From: Pseudomonadota bacterium
Lineage (GTDB): Bacteria; Pseudomonadota; Gammaproteobacteria; Pseudomonadales; Moraxellaceae
DNA: 64,000 bases
Assembly (NCBI GenBank): GCA_023393635.1
Contig: JAEWKT010000004.1
Location: 1 to 64,000 of the forward strand
Direction of reading: 5' to 3'
Below, in pieces: positions 52,509 through 61,146 of this stretch (position 1 is its first letter; every line of letters begins with the position of its first letter). The notes beneath the pieces were generated by a model that was given only the letters and a program-made list of their open reading frames with translations, made no database searches and had not been told where the DNA came from. The translations under genes were made by a program, and so were the position numbers.

Positions 52509-52705
52509 TGAATACCAAAGATTTACGTGAAAAATCGGTTGAAGAGTTGAATGCTGCACTTGATGAGCAACAACTAAATCAATTTCGCCTGCGTATGGCG
52601 AAAGCAACTGGCCAGCTGGGTAAAACTCACGAAGTGAAAACTACCCGCCGCGCTATTGCACGCATTAAAACTCTCCTCACCGACAAACAGGGGAACGGAC
52701 AATGA
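52508..52705 (+). CDS. rpmC: 50S ribosomal protein L29
   Basis: L29, 65 residues, a helical pair at the tunnel exit next to L23. It has the typical MNTKDLREKSVEELNAALDE start and ARIKTLLTDK end. It overlaps rplP by 1 nt and rpsQ by 4 nt, so all three are probably translationally coupled. Confidence 0.97.
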   Translation: MNTKDLREKSVEELNAALDEQQLNQFRLRMAKATGQLGKTHEVKTTRRAIARIKTLLTDKQGNGQ

Positions 52706-52959
52706 GTGAACAAAATACTCAACGTACGCTGACAGGCAAAGTAGTTAGTGACAAGATGGAGAAATCCATTGTTGTTCTGATTGAACGCAGTGTTCAGCAT
52801 CCTGTGTACGGCAAAATGATGCGCCGTTCCACCAAGTTCCACGCCCATGATGAGAACAACGTAGCCAAAATTGGTGACGTTGTAACCATTAGAGAAAGCC
52901 GTCCTATTTCTAAAACCAAGTCTTGGACTTTGGTTGAAGTTGTAGAAACAGCTGGGTAA
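52702..52959 (+). CDS. rpsQ: 30S ribosomal protein S17
   Basis: S17, 85 residues, an early 16S rRNA binder with an OB fold. TLTGKVVSDKMEKSIVVLIER and HPVYGKMMRRSTKFHAHDE are conserved. Its start overlaps rpmC, and a long hairpin separates it from rplN. This is the boundary between the S10 and spc operons in E. coli. Confidence 0.97.
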   Translation: MSEQNTQRTLTGKVVSDKMEKSIVVLIERSVQHPVYGKMMRRSTKFHAHDENNVAKIGDVVTIRESRPISKTKSWTLVEVVETAG

Positions 52960-52973
52960 AACTAGTTCTTATT

Positions 52974-53028
52974 GCATCATCGGTTAAATTCGGGTAGCAT
53001 TTGCGCCTTTCGAATTGACCGATGATGC
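52974..53028 (+). promoter_or_regulatory. long hairpin at the S10/spc boundary
   Basis: A perfect 11-bp stem, GCATCATCGGT (52974-52984) with ACCGATGATGC (53018-53028), encloses AATTCG/CGAATT (52987-52992 with 53011-53016) and an 18-nt loop. It ends 8 nt before the GGAG of rplN. No U-tract follows, so a regulatory or processing role is more likely than termination. Confidence 0.65.
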
Positions 53029-53047
53029 TCGGTTTTGGAGTAGGGCA

Positions 53048-53416
53048 ATGATTCAGACCGAAACGATGCTCGACGTGGCAGACAACAGCGGCGCACGCCG
53101 TGTTCAGTGCATTAAAGTACTGGGCGGTTCGCATCGTCGTTACGCGTCCGTTGGCGACATTATCAAAGTGACCGTGAAGGAAGCAATTCCCCGTGGTCGC
53201 GTCAAGAAAGGCGATGTAATGAACGCAGTTGTCGTTCGTACAAAATTCGGTATTCGCCGTCCAGATGGATCTCTGATCCGTTTTGACGATAACGCTGCGG
53301 TGTTGTTAAACAACAACAAAGCGCCGATTGCCACCCGCATTTTCGGGCCAGTGACCCGTGAACTACGTACAGAACAGTTCATGAAAATTATTTCACTGGC
53401 ACCAGAAGTTCTGTAA
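53048..53416 (+). CDS. rplN: 50S ribosomal protein L14
   Basis: L14, 122 residues, at the subunit interface and binding site of the silencing factor RsfS. It starts MIQTETMLDVADNSGARRVQCIKVLGG. This ATG has GGAG 7 nt upstream, so an in-frame start 11 codons earlier, inside the hairpin region, is rejected. Confidence 0.98.
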   Translation: MIQTETMLDVADNSGARRVQCIKVLGGSHRRYASVGDIIKVTVKEAIPRGRVKKGDVMNAVVVRTKFGIRRPDGSLIRFDDNAAVLLNNNKAPIATRIFGPVTRELRTEQFMKIISLAPEVL

Positions 53417-53425
53417 GAGGCAGTC

Positions 53426-53746
53426 ATGGCGAAGATCAAAAAAGGCGATCAAATCATCGTGATCGCAGGTAAAGAAAAAGGCAAACAGGGTACTGTGTTG
53501 TCTGTAACAGGTGACCGCGTTAAGGTGGAAGGCCTTAACCTGGTTAAGAAGCACAAAAAAGCAAACCAAGCGACTGGTGCCGAAGGTGGCATTATCACTC
53601 AGGAAGCTGCGCTTCATATTTCCAACGTGGCGATTTTTAACGCTACAACCCAAAAGGCTGACCGTGTTGGTTACCAGGTTGATGAAGACGGCGTTAAAAC
53701 CCGTGTTTATAAATCAAATGGTGAATCAGTGGCGGCAGCAAAGTAA
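53426..53746 (+). CDS. rplX: 50S ribosomal protein L24
   Basis: L24, 106 residues, an assembly initiator for the 50S subunit. The KOW motif is KKGDQIIVIAGKEKGKQGTVLSV at the N-terminus, with the conserved GLNLVKKHKKAN loop. AGAGG precedes the ATG. rplE follows after 14 nt. Confidence 0.97.
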   Translation: MAKIKKGDQIIVIAGKEKGKQGTVLSVTGDRVKVEGLNLVKKHKKANQATGAEGGIITQEAALHISNVAIFNATTQKADRVGYQVDEDGVKTRVYKSNGESVAAAK

Positions 53747-53760
53747 TAGGTTGACCGGCA

Positions 53761-54297
53761 ATGGCCAGACTCAAAACACGTTATAACGAAGAACTTAAAG
53801 CCCAGTTGCAAGAGCAATTAGGCTTAAAGAATGTGATGGAAATTCCTCGCATTACTAAAATCACCCTGAACATGGGTGTTGGTGGTGCCTCTGCTGACAA
53901 GAAATTGTTAGAAGGTGCTGTTGCAGATATGCAGTTAATTGCTGGTCAAAAGCCTGTCGTTACGCATGCACGCAACTCCATTGCGGGTTTTAAAATCCGT
54001 GAAGGTTGGCCAATTGGCTGTAAGGTAACTTTACGTGGCGATCAAATGTATGAATTTCTTGATCGTTTAATTGCGATTGCAATTCCACGTATTCGTGACT
54101 TCCGCGGTTTTTCTGCCAAGTCTTTTGATGGTCGCGGAAACTACTCAATGGGTCTAAAGGAACAGATCGTGTTCCCCGAAATTGAGTTTGATAAAATTGA
54201 TCGTATTCGTGGTATGGATATTACCATTACTACGACTGCCCGCACCGATGACGAAGGCCGTGCACTATTACGTGCGTTTGGCTTCCCGTTTAAATAA
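53761..54297 (+). CDS. rplE: 50S ribosomal protein L5
   Basis: L5, 178 residues, binding 5S rRNA in the central protuberance. MARLKTRYNEELKAQL and the VTHARNSIAGFKIREGWPIG block are conserved, as is GMDITITTTARTDDEG near the end. In E. coli the S8 repression site overlaps the start of this gene; I did not identify that structure here by eye. Confidence 0.98.
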   Translation: MARLKTRYNEELKAQLQEQLGLKNVMEIPRITKITLNMGVGGASADKKLLEGAVADMQLIAGQKPVVTHARNSIAGFKIREGWPIGCKVTLRGDQMYEFLDRLIAIAIPRIRDFRGFSAKSFDGRGNYSMGLKEQIVFPEIEFDKIDRIRGMDITITTTARTDDEGRALLRAFGFPFK

Positions 54298-54306
54298 GAG
54301 GTCATT

Positions 54307-54612
54307 ATGGCTAAGAAAAGCATGATTAATCGCGAATTAAAGCGCGAAAAAACAGTTGCTAAATATGCAGCAAAGCGTGCGGAGCTAAAAGCAGTAATTG
54401 CTAGTGGCAGCGCAAGTGATGAAGAGCGTATGGATGCAACCTTAAAATTGCAAGCGCTACCACGCAATGCATCTCCTGTACGTCTGCGCAACCGTTGCGG
54501 TTTAACAGGTCGTCCACATGGCTATTTCCGTAAGTTCGGCTTAAGCCGTAACATGGTACGTTTAATGGTTATGCAAGGTGATGCACCTGGTGTAGTTAAG
54601 GCAAGTTGGTAA
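54307..54612 (+). CDS. rpsN: 30S ribosomal protein S14
   Basis: S14, 101 residues, the zinc-free long form: the C-terminal part has NRCGLTGRPHGYFRKFGLSR, but the CxxC pairs of the zinc form are absent. It starts MAKKSMINRELKREK. GAGG lies upstream. Confidence 0.97.
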   Translation: MAKKSMINRELKREKTVAKYAAKRAELKAVIASGSASDEERMDATLKLQALPRNASPVRLRNRCGLTGRPHGYFRKFGLSRNMVRLMVMQGDAPGVVKASW

Positions 54613-54624
54613 GGAGCAGATCGC

Positions 54625-55020
54625 ATGAGTATGCAAGATACCGTTGCCGACATGTTAACCCGTGTTCGTAACGCACAAATGGCAAAGAAAGCAACTGTTT
54701 CTATGCCACAATCAAAATTGAAGCAAGCTATTGCTGGCGTGCTTCAATCTGAAGGTTATATTGCTGATGTTGAAGTTGCTGAGAATGATGGCAAACCAAC
54801 ATTAACGTTGACCTTAAAATACTTTGAAGGCAAACCAGTTATTGAAACCGTAAAACGCGTGAGCCGTCCAGGTTTACGTCAATATCGCGGCAAAAATGAC
54901 TTACCTCGCGTTAAGCAAGGTTTAGGTGTGGCTATTGTTTCAACAAGTAAAGGCATCATGACCGACCGCGCTGCACGAGTTGCTGGCGTTGGTGGCGAAG
55001 TGATTGCTTTTGTTTCCTAA
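54625..55020 (+). CDS. rpsH: 30S ribosomal protein S8
   Basis: S8, 131 residues, a central-domain 16S rRNA binder and the spc operon repressor in E. coli. MSMQDTVADMLTRVRNAQ at the start and the C-terminal VSTSKGIMTDRAARVAGVGGEVIAFVS are conserved. AAGGAG lies upstream. Confidence 0.98.
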   Translation: MSMQDTVADMLTRVRNAQMAKKATVSMPQSKLKQAIAGVLQSEGYIADVEVAENDGKPTLTLTLKYFEGKPVIETVKRVSRPGLRQYRGKNDLPRVKQGLGVAIVSTSKGIMTDRAARVAGVGGEVIAFVS

Positions 55021-55033
55021 TAGGTGATTCCTC

Positions 55034-55567
55034 ATGTCTCGTGTGGCTAAAGCCCCGGTTACTGTGCCTTCAGGCGTAACAGTAACCCAGAACGGCCCGC
55101 AGGTCGAAGTGAAAGGCAGTAAAGGTACACTGGCTTTCAACCTGCATGCGCTGGTCGAGCTAAAACAGGAAGACGGTCAAATACTGATTGCACCAGTGAC
55201 TTCTAATCAAGAAGGCTGGATGCAGGCAGGTACCGCTCGCTCCTTATTAAATAATTTAGTGACTGGTGTTAGCAGCGGTTTTGAACGCCGTTTGCAATTG
55301 GTTGGTGTTGGTTATAAAGCAACAGTTAAGGGTGATGTTATTAACCTGAACCTGGGCTTTTCTCACCCAATCGATTTTCAGTTGCCAGAAGGTGTTACTG
55401 CTGAAACGCCTACGCCAACTGAAATCCTGCTAAAATCAATTGATAAGCAGGCACTGGGTCAAGTAGCTGCTAACATCCGTGGTTATCGTCCGCCAGAGCC
55501 TTATAAAGGTAAAGGTGTTCGTTATTCGGATGAAGTTATCCTTCGTAAAGAAGCTAAGAAGAAATAA
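55034..55567 (+). CDS. rplF: 50S ribosomal protein L6
   Basis: L6, 177 residues, two similar domains near the factor-binding site. VTVPSGVTVTQNGPQVEVKG opens the first domain; IRGYRPPEPYKGKGVRYSDE is the conserved C-terminal signature. Followed by rplR after 15 nt. Confidence 0.98.
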   Translation: MSRVAKAPVTVPSGVTVTQNGPQVEVKGSKGTLAFNLHALVELKQEDGQILIAPVTSNQEGWMQAGTARSLLNNLVTGVSSGFERRLQLVGVGYKATVKGDVINLNLGFSHPIDFQLPEGVTAETPTPTEILLKSIDKQALGQVAANIRGYRPPEPYKGKGVRYSDEVILRKEAKKK

Positions 55568-55582
55568 GGCGCGAGGTTCTAT

Positions 55583-55933
55583 ATGAACGACAAGAAACAA
55601 TCCCGTTTGCGTCGTGCCAAGAGCACACGCTTGCACATTCGTGCGCTGGGTGTAACTCGTCTGTGTGTTAACCGCACACCGCGTCACATCTACGCTCAAA
55701 TCATTTCCCCAGAAGGCGGCCAGGTATTAGCACAAGCTTCTACTTTGGATGCGCAACTACGTTCTGGTGCAACTGGTAACATTGATGCAGCCAGCAAAGT
55801 GGGTGCTTTAATCGCTGAGCGCGCTAAAGCGGCTGGCATTACCAAAGTGGCATTCGACCGTTCTGGATTTAAATATCATGGTCGCATCAAAGCCTTGGCT
55901 GATGCCGCACGTGAAGGCGGACTGGAGTTTTAA
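55583..55933 (+). CDS. rplR: 50S ribosomal protein L18
   Basis: L18, 116 residues, binding 5S rRNA together with L5. The basic N-terminus (KKQSRLRRAKSTRLHIRALG) and the C-terminal FDRSGFKYHGRIKALADAAREGGLEF are conserved. Two nucleotides separate it from rpsE. Confidence 0.98.
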   Translation: MNDKKQSRLRRAKSTRLHIRALGVTRLCVNRTPRHIYAQIISPEGGQVLAQASTLDAQLRSGATGNIDAASKVGALIAERAKAAGITKVAFDRSGFKYHGRIKALADAAREGGLEF

Positions 55934-55935
55934 TC

Positions 55936-56433
55936 ATGGCAAAAGTTGAACAAAACGAAGGCTTTGTTGAAAGACTGGTCGCTGTTGATCGCGTAGCAAA
56001 AGTTGTTAAGGGTGGTCGTATTTTCTCTTTCACCGCCTTAACTGTAGTGGGTGATGGCAACGGCCGTATCGGTTTTGGTCGTGGTAAAGCGCGTGAAGTG
56101 CCTGCTGCGATTCAAAAAGCATTAGAAGCTGCGCGTCGTAATATGATTAGCGTAGACCTAAAAGGCACGACCTTACAACACTCAGTACACTCCAAGCATG
56201 GTGCTAGCCGTATTTACATGCAGCCTGCTTCTGAAGGTACTGGTGTAATTGCTGGTGGTGCAATGCGTGCCGTACTAGAAGTTGCTGGTGTACAAAACGT
56301 ATTGGCAAAATGCTACGGTTCTACCAATGCTACCAACGTGGTGTATGCAACGTTCAATGGTCTTAAAAACATGACCTCTCCTGAACAAGTTGCTGCAAAA
56401 CGTGGTAAGACTGTCGAAGATATTCAAGGGTAA
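55936..56433 (+). CDS. rpsE: 30S ribosomal protein S5
   Basis: S5, 165 residues, at the decoding region and mRNA entry. The double-stranded RNA-binding fold has KVVKGGRIFSFTALTVVGDG and GRIGFGRGKAREVPAAIQKA. The spectinomycin loop VVKGGR shows no resistance deletion. Confidence 0.98.
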   Translation: MAKVEQNEGFVERLVAVDRVAKVVKGGRIFSFTALTVVGDGNGRIGFGRGKAREVPAAIQKALEAARRNMISVDLKGTTLQHSVHSKHGASRIYMQPASEGTGVIAGGAMRAVLEVAGVQNVLAKCYGSTNATNVVYATFNGLKNMTSPEQVAAKRGKTVEDIQG

Positions 56434-56439
56434 TTTGAC

Positions 56440-56637
56440 ATGAAAACAATCAAGGTTACCCAGATCAAATCCGCCGCGCATCGCTTGAAAAATCATAAGC
56501 TATGTTTGCAGGGTTTAGGTCTGCGTCGCATTGGTCATACTGTTGAAGTGATTGATACTCCTTCAAACCGTGGCATGATCAATAAAGTATACTATATGGT
56601 AAGCGTTGAGCCAGTTGATAATGGAGTGCAGCCATGA
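56440..56637 (+). CDS. rpmD: 50S ribosomal protein L30
   Basis: L30, 65 residues, with the conserved LCLQGLGLRRIGHTVEVIDTP core. It is slightly longer than the E. coli protein (59) through a C-terminal VEPVDNGVQP. Its end overlaps the rplO start by 4 nt. Confidence 0.96.
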   Translation: MKTIKVTQIKSAAHRLKNHKLCLQGLGLRRIGHTVEVIDTPSNRGMINKVYYMVSVEPVDNGVQP

Positions 56638-57074
56638 CTTTACGTTTAAATGAGCTGGCACCTGCTGAAGGCGCAAAGCATGCACCTCATCGCGCAGGTC
56701 GCGGTATTGGTTCTGGCTTGGGTAAAACTGGCGGTCGTGGTGTAAAAGGTCAAACTTCACGTAGTGGCGGTGGTATCCGTGCTGGGTTTGAAGGCGGCCA
56801 AATGCCAATCTATCGTCGTTTGCCTAAGTTTGGTTTTACCAGTCAGTTGGCACTAAAAACTGCTGAAGTTCGCTTATCTGAGCTGAACAAAGTAGAAGGT
56901 GATATTGTTAGCCTGGAAACTTTAAAAGCAGCAAACGTAGTACGTGGCGATAAAACCCGTGCGCGTATTGTGTTGTCTGGTGAAGTTAGCCGTGTATTTA
57001 CCGTACAGGGTGTTGCTCTGACCAAAGGTGCTAAAGCTGCGATTGAAGCGGCTGGCGGCAAGGTTGAGGAGTAA
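56634..57074 (+). CDS. rplO: 50S ribosomal protein L15
   Basis: L15, 146 residues, a late-assembling protein with a long glycine-rich N-terminal extension (GRGIGSGLGKTGGRGVKGQTS, then FEGGQMPIYRRLPKFGF). It overlaps rpmD and lies 5 nt before secY, the usual spc order. Confidence 0.98.
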   Translation: MTLRLNELAPAEGAKHAPHRAGRGIGSGLGKTGGRGVKGQTSRSGGGIRAGFEGGQMPIYRRLPKFGFTSQLALKTAEVRLSELNKVEGDIVSLETLKAANVVRGDKTRARIVLSGEVSRVFTVQGVALTKGAKAAIEAAGGKVEE

Positions 57075-57079
57075 ACTCC

Positions 57080-58444
57080 GTGGCGATGCCTCCAAACTCA
57101 ACGATTGATACTGTCCAACGGGCAATAAAAGGTCCTGCATTTCATCAGAAATATCAGGAAATCATTCAGCGAATGCTTTTTTTGCTTGGTGCCTTATTAG
57201 TGTTCCGTTTGGGTGCGCATATTCCAGTTCCTGGTATTAACCCAGAACGTCTGGCCCAGTTGTTTGAGCAAAACAAAGATACTATCTTAAGTTTGTTCAA
57301 TATGTTTTCGGGTGGTGCCCTAGAGCGCATGTCGATACTTGCGCTGGGCATCATGCCTTATATTTCTGCATCGATCATTGTTCAATTAATGGCTACTGTG
57401 GTGCCATCACTTGAAGCCTTGAAAAAAGAAGGTGAAGCAGGAAAACGTAAAATCAATCAGTACACTAGGCAAGGAACGCTGTTTCTTGGTCTGGTTCAGG
57501 CGATTGGTATGTGTGCGGGTCTACAAAGTCAGGGGATTACCCTGACCACAGGCCTAAGCTTTTATGTTCCTGCGGTCACTTCTTTAGTGGCTGGTACTAT
57601 GTTCCTAATGTGGCTGGGTGAGCAAATCACTGAGCGCGGCATTGGGAATGGTATCTCCATGATCATTTTTGCAGGGATTGTGGCGGGGATGCCTGGTTTA
57701 ATATTGCAATCATTTGAATCTATTCAACAAGGGCAGAGCAATTTAATTAGCATGCTATTGTTGGGTATTTTAAGTCTTGCAGTGGTGGCTGCTGTGGTGT
57801 ATATCGAAAAAGCACAGCGTCGCATACCAGTAAACTATGCCCAGAAGCAGCAGGGTCGCAAGGTATTTACTGCACAGCAGTCGCATTTGCCATTAAAAAT
57901 TAATATGGCTGGTGTGATTCCCGCGATTTTTGCCAGCTCACTCTTGTTGTTTCCAGCGAGTCTGGGACAATGGGTGGGTAGTGCAGATCCTAATGCTGGT
58001 TTTATCAAGCGTTTCTTGCAAGATATGGCATTGGTGTTATCGCCTGGTCAACCGTTATACCTTGTACTGTTCGGTAGCTTGATTATCTTCTTTTGCTACT
58101 TTTATACCGCACTGGTGTTTAGTCCAAAAGAAGTATCAGAAAATTTAAAACGTAGCGGTGCTTATGTACCTGGTATTCGTCCAGGCGATCAAACAGCCCG
58201 TTATTTAGACCATATTCTTAATCGATTGACTTTTATTGGGGCAATCTACATTACCGTGGTGTGTTTAATGCCAATGGTATTACAAAGTGCATTTGGCGTG
58301 CCTTTCCATTTAGGTGGTACCTCTTTGCTCATTGTTGTAGTTGTCGTGATGGACTTTATGGCGCAGTTACAGGCTCATTTAACCTCACATCAATACGAAA
58401 ATCAGTCCTTGATGAAAAAGTCACCTACGTTGTCAAATAAGTAG
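57080..58444 (+). CDS. secY: Sec translocon subunit SecY
   Basis: Channel-forming subunit of the SecYEG protein translocase, 454 residues with ten membrane segments. The plug region follows PVPGINPERLAQLF, and the cytoplasmic loop KRSGAYVPGIRPGDQTARYLDHILNRLTF contains the conserved Arg-rich SecA contact. The GTG start is preferred because GAGGAG is 8 nt upstream; an ATG two codons later is 14 nt from it. The N-terminus (MAMPPNSTIDTVQRAIKG) is slightly extended relative to E. coli. Confidence 0.97.
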   Translation: MAMPPNSTIDTVQRAIKGPAFHQKYQEIIQRMLFLLGALLVFRLGAHIPVPGINPERLAQLFEQNKDTILSLFNMFSGGALERMSILALGIMPYISASIIVQLMATVVPSLEALKKEGEAGKRKINQYTRQGTLFLGLVQAIGMCAGLQSQGITLTTGLSFYVPAVTSLVAGTMFLMWLGEQITERGIGNGISMIIFAGIVAGMPGLILQSFESIQQGQSNLISMLLLGILSLAVVAAVVYIEKAQRRIPVNYAQKQQGRKVFTAQQSHLPLKINMAGVIPAIFASSLLLFPASLGQWVGSADPNAGFIKRFLQDMALVLSPGQPLYLVLFGSLIIFFCYFYTALVFSPKEVSENLKRSGAYVPGIRPGDQTARYLDHILNRLTFIGAIYITVVCLMPMVLQSAFGVPFHLGGTSLLIVVVVVMDFMAQLQAHLTSHQYENQSLMKKSPTLSNK

Positions 58445-58474
58445 TTGGCAGATTTAGCCTGAAGGTTGTTTATC

Positions 58475-58591
58475 ATGAAAGTTCAAGCTTCTGTTAAAAA
58501 GATTTGCGGTAGCTGTAAAGTGATCCGCCGTAATGGGGTAATTCGCGTAATTTGTAGCGCAGAACCTCGCCACAAGCAACGTCAAGGATAG
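58475..58591 (+). CDS. rpmJ: 50S ribosomal protein L36
   Basis: A 38-residue zinc-ribbon protein, [20 protein letters not shown] then [18 protein letters not shown]. The zinc ligands are Cys11, Cys14, Cys27 and His33, so this is the zinc-binding form. It lies between secY and rpsM, its normal place. A GAAGG upstream is a modest ribosome binding site. Confidence 0.97.
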
Positions 58592-58645
58592 TTTAGCAAT
58601 AAACTAACTTGGCTGTTGATTTCACAAGGTGAATCGGGTTATTAT

Positions 58646-58671
58646 CCGCCCCCTCGTATTTGATGAGGCGG
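58646..58671 (+). promoter_or_regulatory. hairpin in the alpha-operon leader
   Basis: CCGCC..CTC pairs with GAGGCGG with a two-base bulge and a 9-nt loop. It begins 59 nt before rpsM and is preceded by a second weak hairpin (GATTTCAC with GTGAATC). The E. coli alpha operon leader is an S4-binding pseudoknot at this place; similarity of function is only a possibility. Confidence 0.4.
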
Positions 58672-58704
58672 TTGATGATCAATTGCCTTTTTGGAGAATA
58701 ATGA

Positions 58705-59061
58705 ATGGCTCGTATTGCCGGTGTTAACATTCCGGATAACAAGCACGCTGTCATTTCTTTAACTTACATTTTTGGTGTTGGTCGCCATACTGCTGCAAAC
58801 ATTTTGTCTGCGGTTGGCATTGCGACTACTACTAAGATTCGTGAGTTAACGGATGCTCAGCTGGATGCGATTCGTGCTGAAGTTGCTAAGGTACCTACCG
58901 AAGGCGATCTTCGTCGTGAAATTTCCATGAACATTAAACGTTTGATGGATTTAGGCTGCTATCGTGGTCTTCGTCATCGTCGTAGCTTGCCTGTTCGTGG
59001 TCAGCGCACCAAAACAAACGCTCGTACTCGTAAGGGTCCGAAGAAACCGATTAAGAAATAA
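58705..59061 (+). CDS. rpsM: 30S ribosomal protein S13
   Basis: S13, 118 residues, in the 30S head contacting the P-site tRNA and L5. It starts MARIAGVNIPDNKHAVISLT and ends in the basic tail GQRTKTNARTRKGPKKPIKK. A nearby ATG four bases upstream is out of frame; the chosen start has GGAG 8 nt before it. Confidence 0.98.
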   Translation: MARIAGVNIPDNKHAVISLTYIFGVGRHTAANILSAVGIATTTKIRELTDAQLDAIRAEVAKVPTEGDLRREISMNIKRLMDLGCYRGLRHRRSLPVRGQRTKTNARTRKGPKKPIKK

Positions 59062-59080
59062 TTGTACTGGAAGCTAAAAG

Positions 59081-59467
59081 ATGGCTAAAGATACTCGCAC
59101 CCGGAAGAAGGTCACGCGGACCGTCTCTGAAGGGATTGCTCACATTCATGCTTCTTTTAATAACACCATTGTGACTATTACCGATCGTCAAGGTAATGCA
59201 TTGGCCTGGGCTACCTCTGGTGGACAGGGCTTCCGTGGGTCTCGTAAATCTACTCCCTTCGCTGCTCAGGTTGCAGCTGAAGTTGCTGGTAAAGCAGCAT
59301 TGGATTACGGTTTAAAAAATCTGGAAGTTCTTGTCAAAGGACCAGGTCCAGGTCGTGAGTCTGCGGTACGTGCCTTAGGTGCAGTGGGTTATAAAATTAA
59401 TAGCATTACCGATGTGACGCCTATACCTCACAACGGTTGTCGTCCGCCTAAGAAACGTCGCGTTTAA
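59081..59467 (+). CDS. rpsK: 30S ribosomal protein S11
   Basis: S11, 128 residues, on the 30S platform. HIHASFNNTIVTITDRQGNAL, TSGGQGFRGSRKSTPFAAQ and the C-terminal DVTPIPHNGCRPPKKRRV are conserved. Followed by rpsD after 12 nt. Confidence 0.98.
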   Translation: MAKDTRTRKKVTRTVSEGIAHIHASFNNTIVTITDRQGNALAWATSGGQGFRGSRKSTPFAAQVAAEVAGKAALDYGLKNLEVLVKGPGPGRESAVRALGAVGYKINSITDVTPIPHNGCRPPKKRRV

Positions 59468-59479
59468 GGAGACTCATTC

Positions 59480-60103
59480 ATGGCTCGCTATATAGGTCCA
59501 AAATGCAAACTCTCCCGCCGCGAAGGGACAGACCTGCAGTTAAAATCTGGCGTTAAACCTTTTGACGTCAAAACCAAAAAAGCTGGTAAACCACCTGGTC
59601 AACATGGCCAAAGTCGTGGGAAACAGTCTGAGTATTCGTTACAGTTACGTGAAAAACAAAAAGTACGTCGTATGTACGGTGTGTTAGAGCGTCAATTTAG
59701 TAACTACTACAAAGAAGCCGCTCGTTCTAAAGGTGCAACTGGTGAAAACCTGCTGCAACTATTAGAAAGCCGTCTAGACAACGTGGTATATCGCATGGGC
59801 TTCGGTTCAACTCGTGCTGAAGCGCGTCAGTTGGTGAGCCATCGCAGCATTACCTTGAATGGCCGTCGCGTGAACATCGCGTCTATTCAGGTTAAAACTG
59901 GCGATGTGGTTGCTGTACATGAAGGTGCAAAAAACCAGTTACGTATCAAAAATGCGATTGAGCTTGGTTCTCAGCGTGGCATTCCTGGCTGGATGGATGT
60001 TGACCATACCAAACTGGAAGGTACGTTTAAAACCGCACCTGATCGTTCCGATCTGCCTGCCGAAATCAACGAAAACTTAATTGTTGAGTACTATTCGCAA
60101 TAA
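59480..60103 (+). CDS. rpsD: 30S ribosomal protein S4
   Basis: S4, 207 residues, a primary 16S rRNA binder and in E. coli the alpha operon repressor. It starts MARYIGPKCKLSRREGTDLQ, with the S4 RNA-binding domain at about residues 97-160 (RLDNVVYRMGFGSTRAEARQLVSHR). This is the zinc-free form; the N-terminal Cys set is reduced to one. AAGGAG lies upstream. Confidence 0.98.
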   Translation: MARYIGPKCKLSRREGTDLQLKSGVKPFDVKTKKAGKPPGQHGQSRGKQSEYSLQLREKQKVRRMYGVLERQFSNYYKEAARSKGATGENLLQLLESRLDNVVYRMGFGSTRAEARQLVSHRSITLNGRRVNIASIQVKTGDVVAVHEGAKNQLRIKNAIELGSQRGIPGWMDVDHTKLEGTFKTAPDRSDLPAEINENLIVEYYSQ

Positions 60104-60120
60104 TCCTTGAGGTGGCAACT

Positions 60121-61128
60121 ATGACGCGTACTGCAAACGAGTTTCTTACCCCGCAAGCGATCAAAGTCGATGCGGTGAGTGGAACCTCGGCAAAAGTAAT
60201 TCTCGAGCCTTTAGAGCGTGGTTTCGGCCATACTCTAGGTAATGCCTTGCGTCGCATTTTACTGTCTTCCTTACCTGGCGCGGCCGTGGTTGAGGCAGAA
60301 GTGGAAGGTGTTGAGCATGAGTACAGTACTTTAGAAGGCTTGCAGCAGGACATCGTCGAGCTCTTGCTGAACCTTAAAGGATTGTCGATTAAACTGTTTG
60401 AACAGAATGAAGCATATTTGACGTTAGATAAACAAGGTCCTGGCGAAGTCACTGCCGCGGATCTGCGTTTACCGCATAACGTTGAAATTGTTAATCCTGA
60501 TCATGTACTAGCTACCTTGAGCGCGAATGGTCATTTAAAAATGCGCCTGAAAGTGACTCAAGGTCGCGGTTATGAACCTGCAGATGTGCGTTTTCCTGAA
60601 GGGGAAACACGTCCAGTTGGTCGTTTGCAATTAGATGCAAGCTATAGCCCAATTAAACGTGTGTCTTATACAGTAGAAAATGCCCGTGTTGAGCAGCGTA
60701 CTGACCTAGACAAGCTGGTTATTGATCTGGAGACTAACGGTACGATAGATCCAGAAGAAGCAATTCGTAAAGCAGCAACTATTTTGCAGCAACAGATTGC
60801 TATTTTTGTTGATCTACAAAAAGACCATGCTCCTGAGCCTGTACAGAGCCGCGAAGAGGTTGATCCAATCTTGTTGCGTCCTGTAGATGATCTTGAGCTG
60901 ACCGTTCGCTCTGCAAACTGTTTGAAGGCAGAAAATATTTACTACATTGGTGATCTCGTACAACGTACTGAAGTTGAGCTGTTAAAAACGCCTAACTTGG
61001 GTAAGAAGTCATTAACCGAGATTAAAGATGTGTTGGCTTCCAAAGGCTTGTCGCTTGGCATGCGTTTAGATAATTGGCCACCAGCCAGTTTGCGCGTGGA
61101 CGACCGTTTTGCCTATCGTAGCCGTTAA
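60121..61128 (+). CDS. rpoA: RNA polymerase alpha subunit
   Basis: Alpha subunit, 335 residues. The N-terminal dimerisation domain contains LEPLERGFGHTLGNALRRILLSS. The C-terminal domain, which binds UP elements and activators, has ELTVRSANCLKAENIYYIGDL and LGKKSLTEIKDVL. The ATG of MTRTANEF was chosen because GAGGTG is 6 nt upstream; a GTG three codons earlier lies inside that site. The length equals that of Acinetobacter RpoA. Confidence 0.98.
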   Translation: MTRTANEFLTPQAIKVDAVSGTSAKVILEPLERGFGHTLGNALRRILLSSLPGAAVVEAEVEGVEHEYSTLEGLQQDIVELLLNLKGLSIKLFEQNEAYLTLDKQGPGEVTAADLRLPHNVEIVNPDHVLATLSANGHLKMRLKVTQGRGYEPADVRFPEGETRPVGRLQLDASYSPIKRVSYTVENARVEQRTDLDKLVIDLETNGTIDPEEAIRKAATILQQQIAIFVDLQKDHAPEPVQSREEVDPILLRPVDDLELTVRSANCLKAENIYYIGDLVQRTEVELLKTPNLGKKSLTEIKDVLASKGLSLGMRLDNWPPASLRVDDRFAYRSR

Positions 61129-61146
61129 TTAGTAGGACTATTCACC

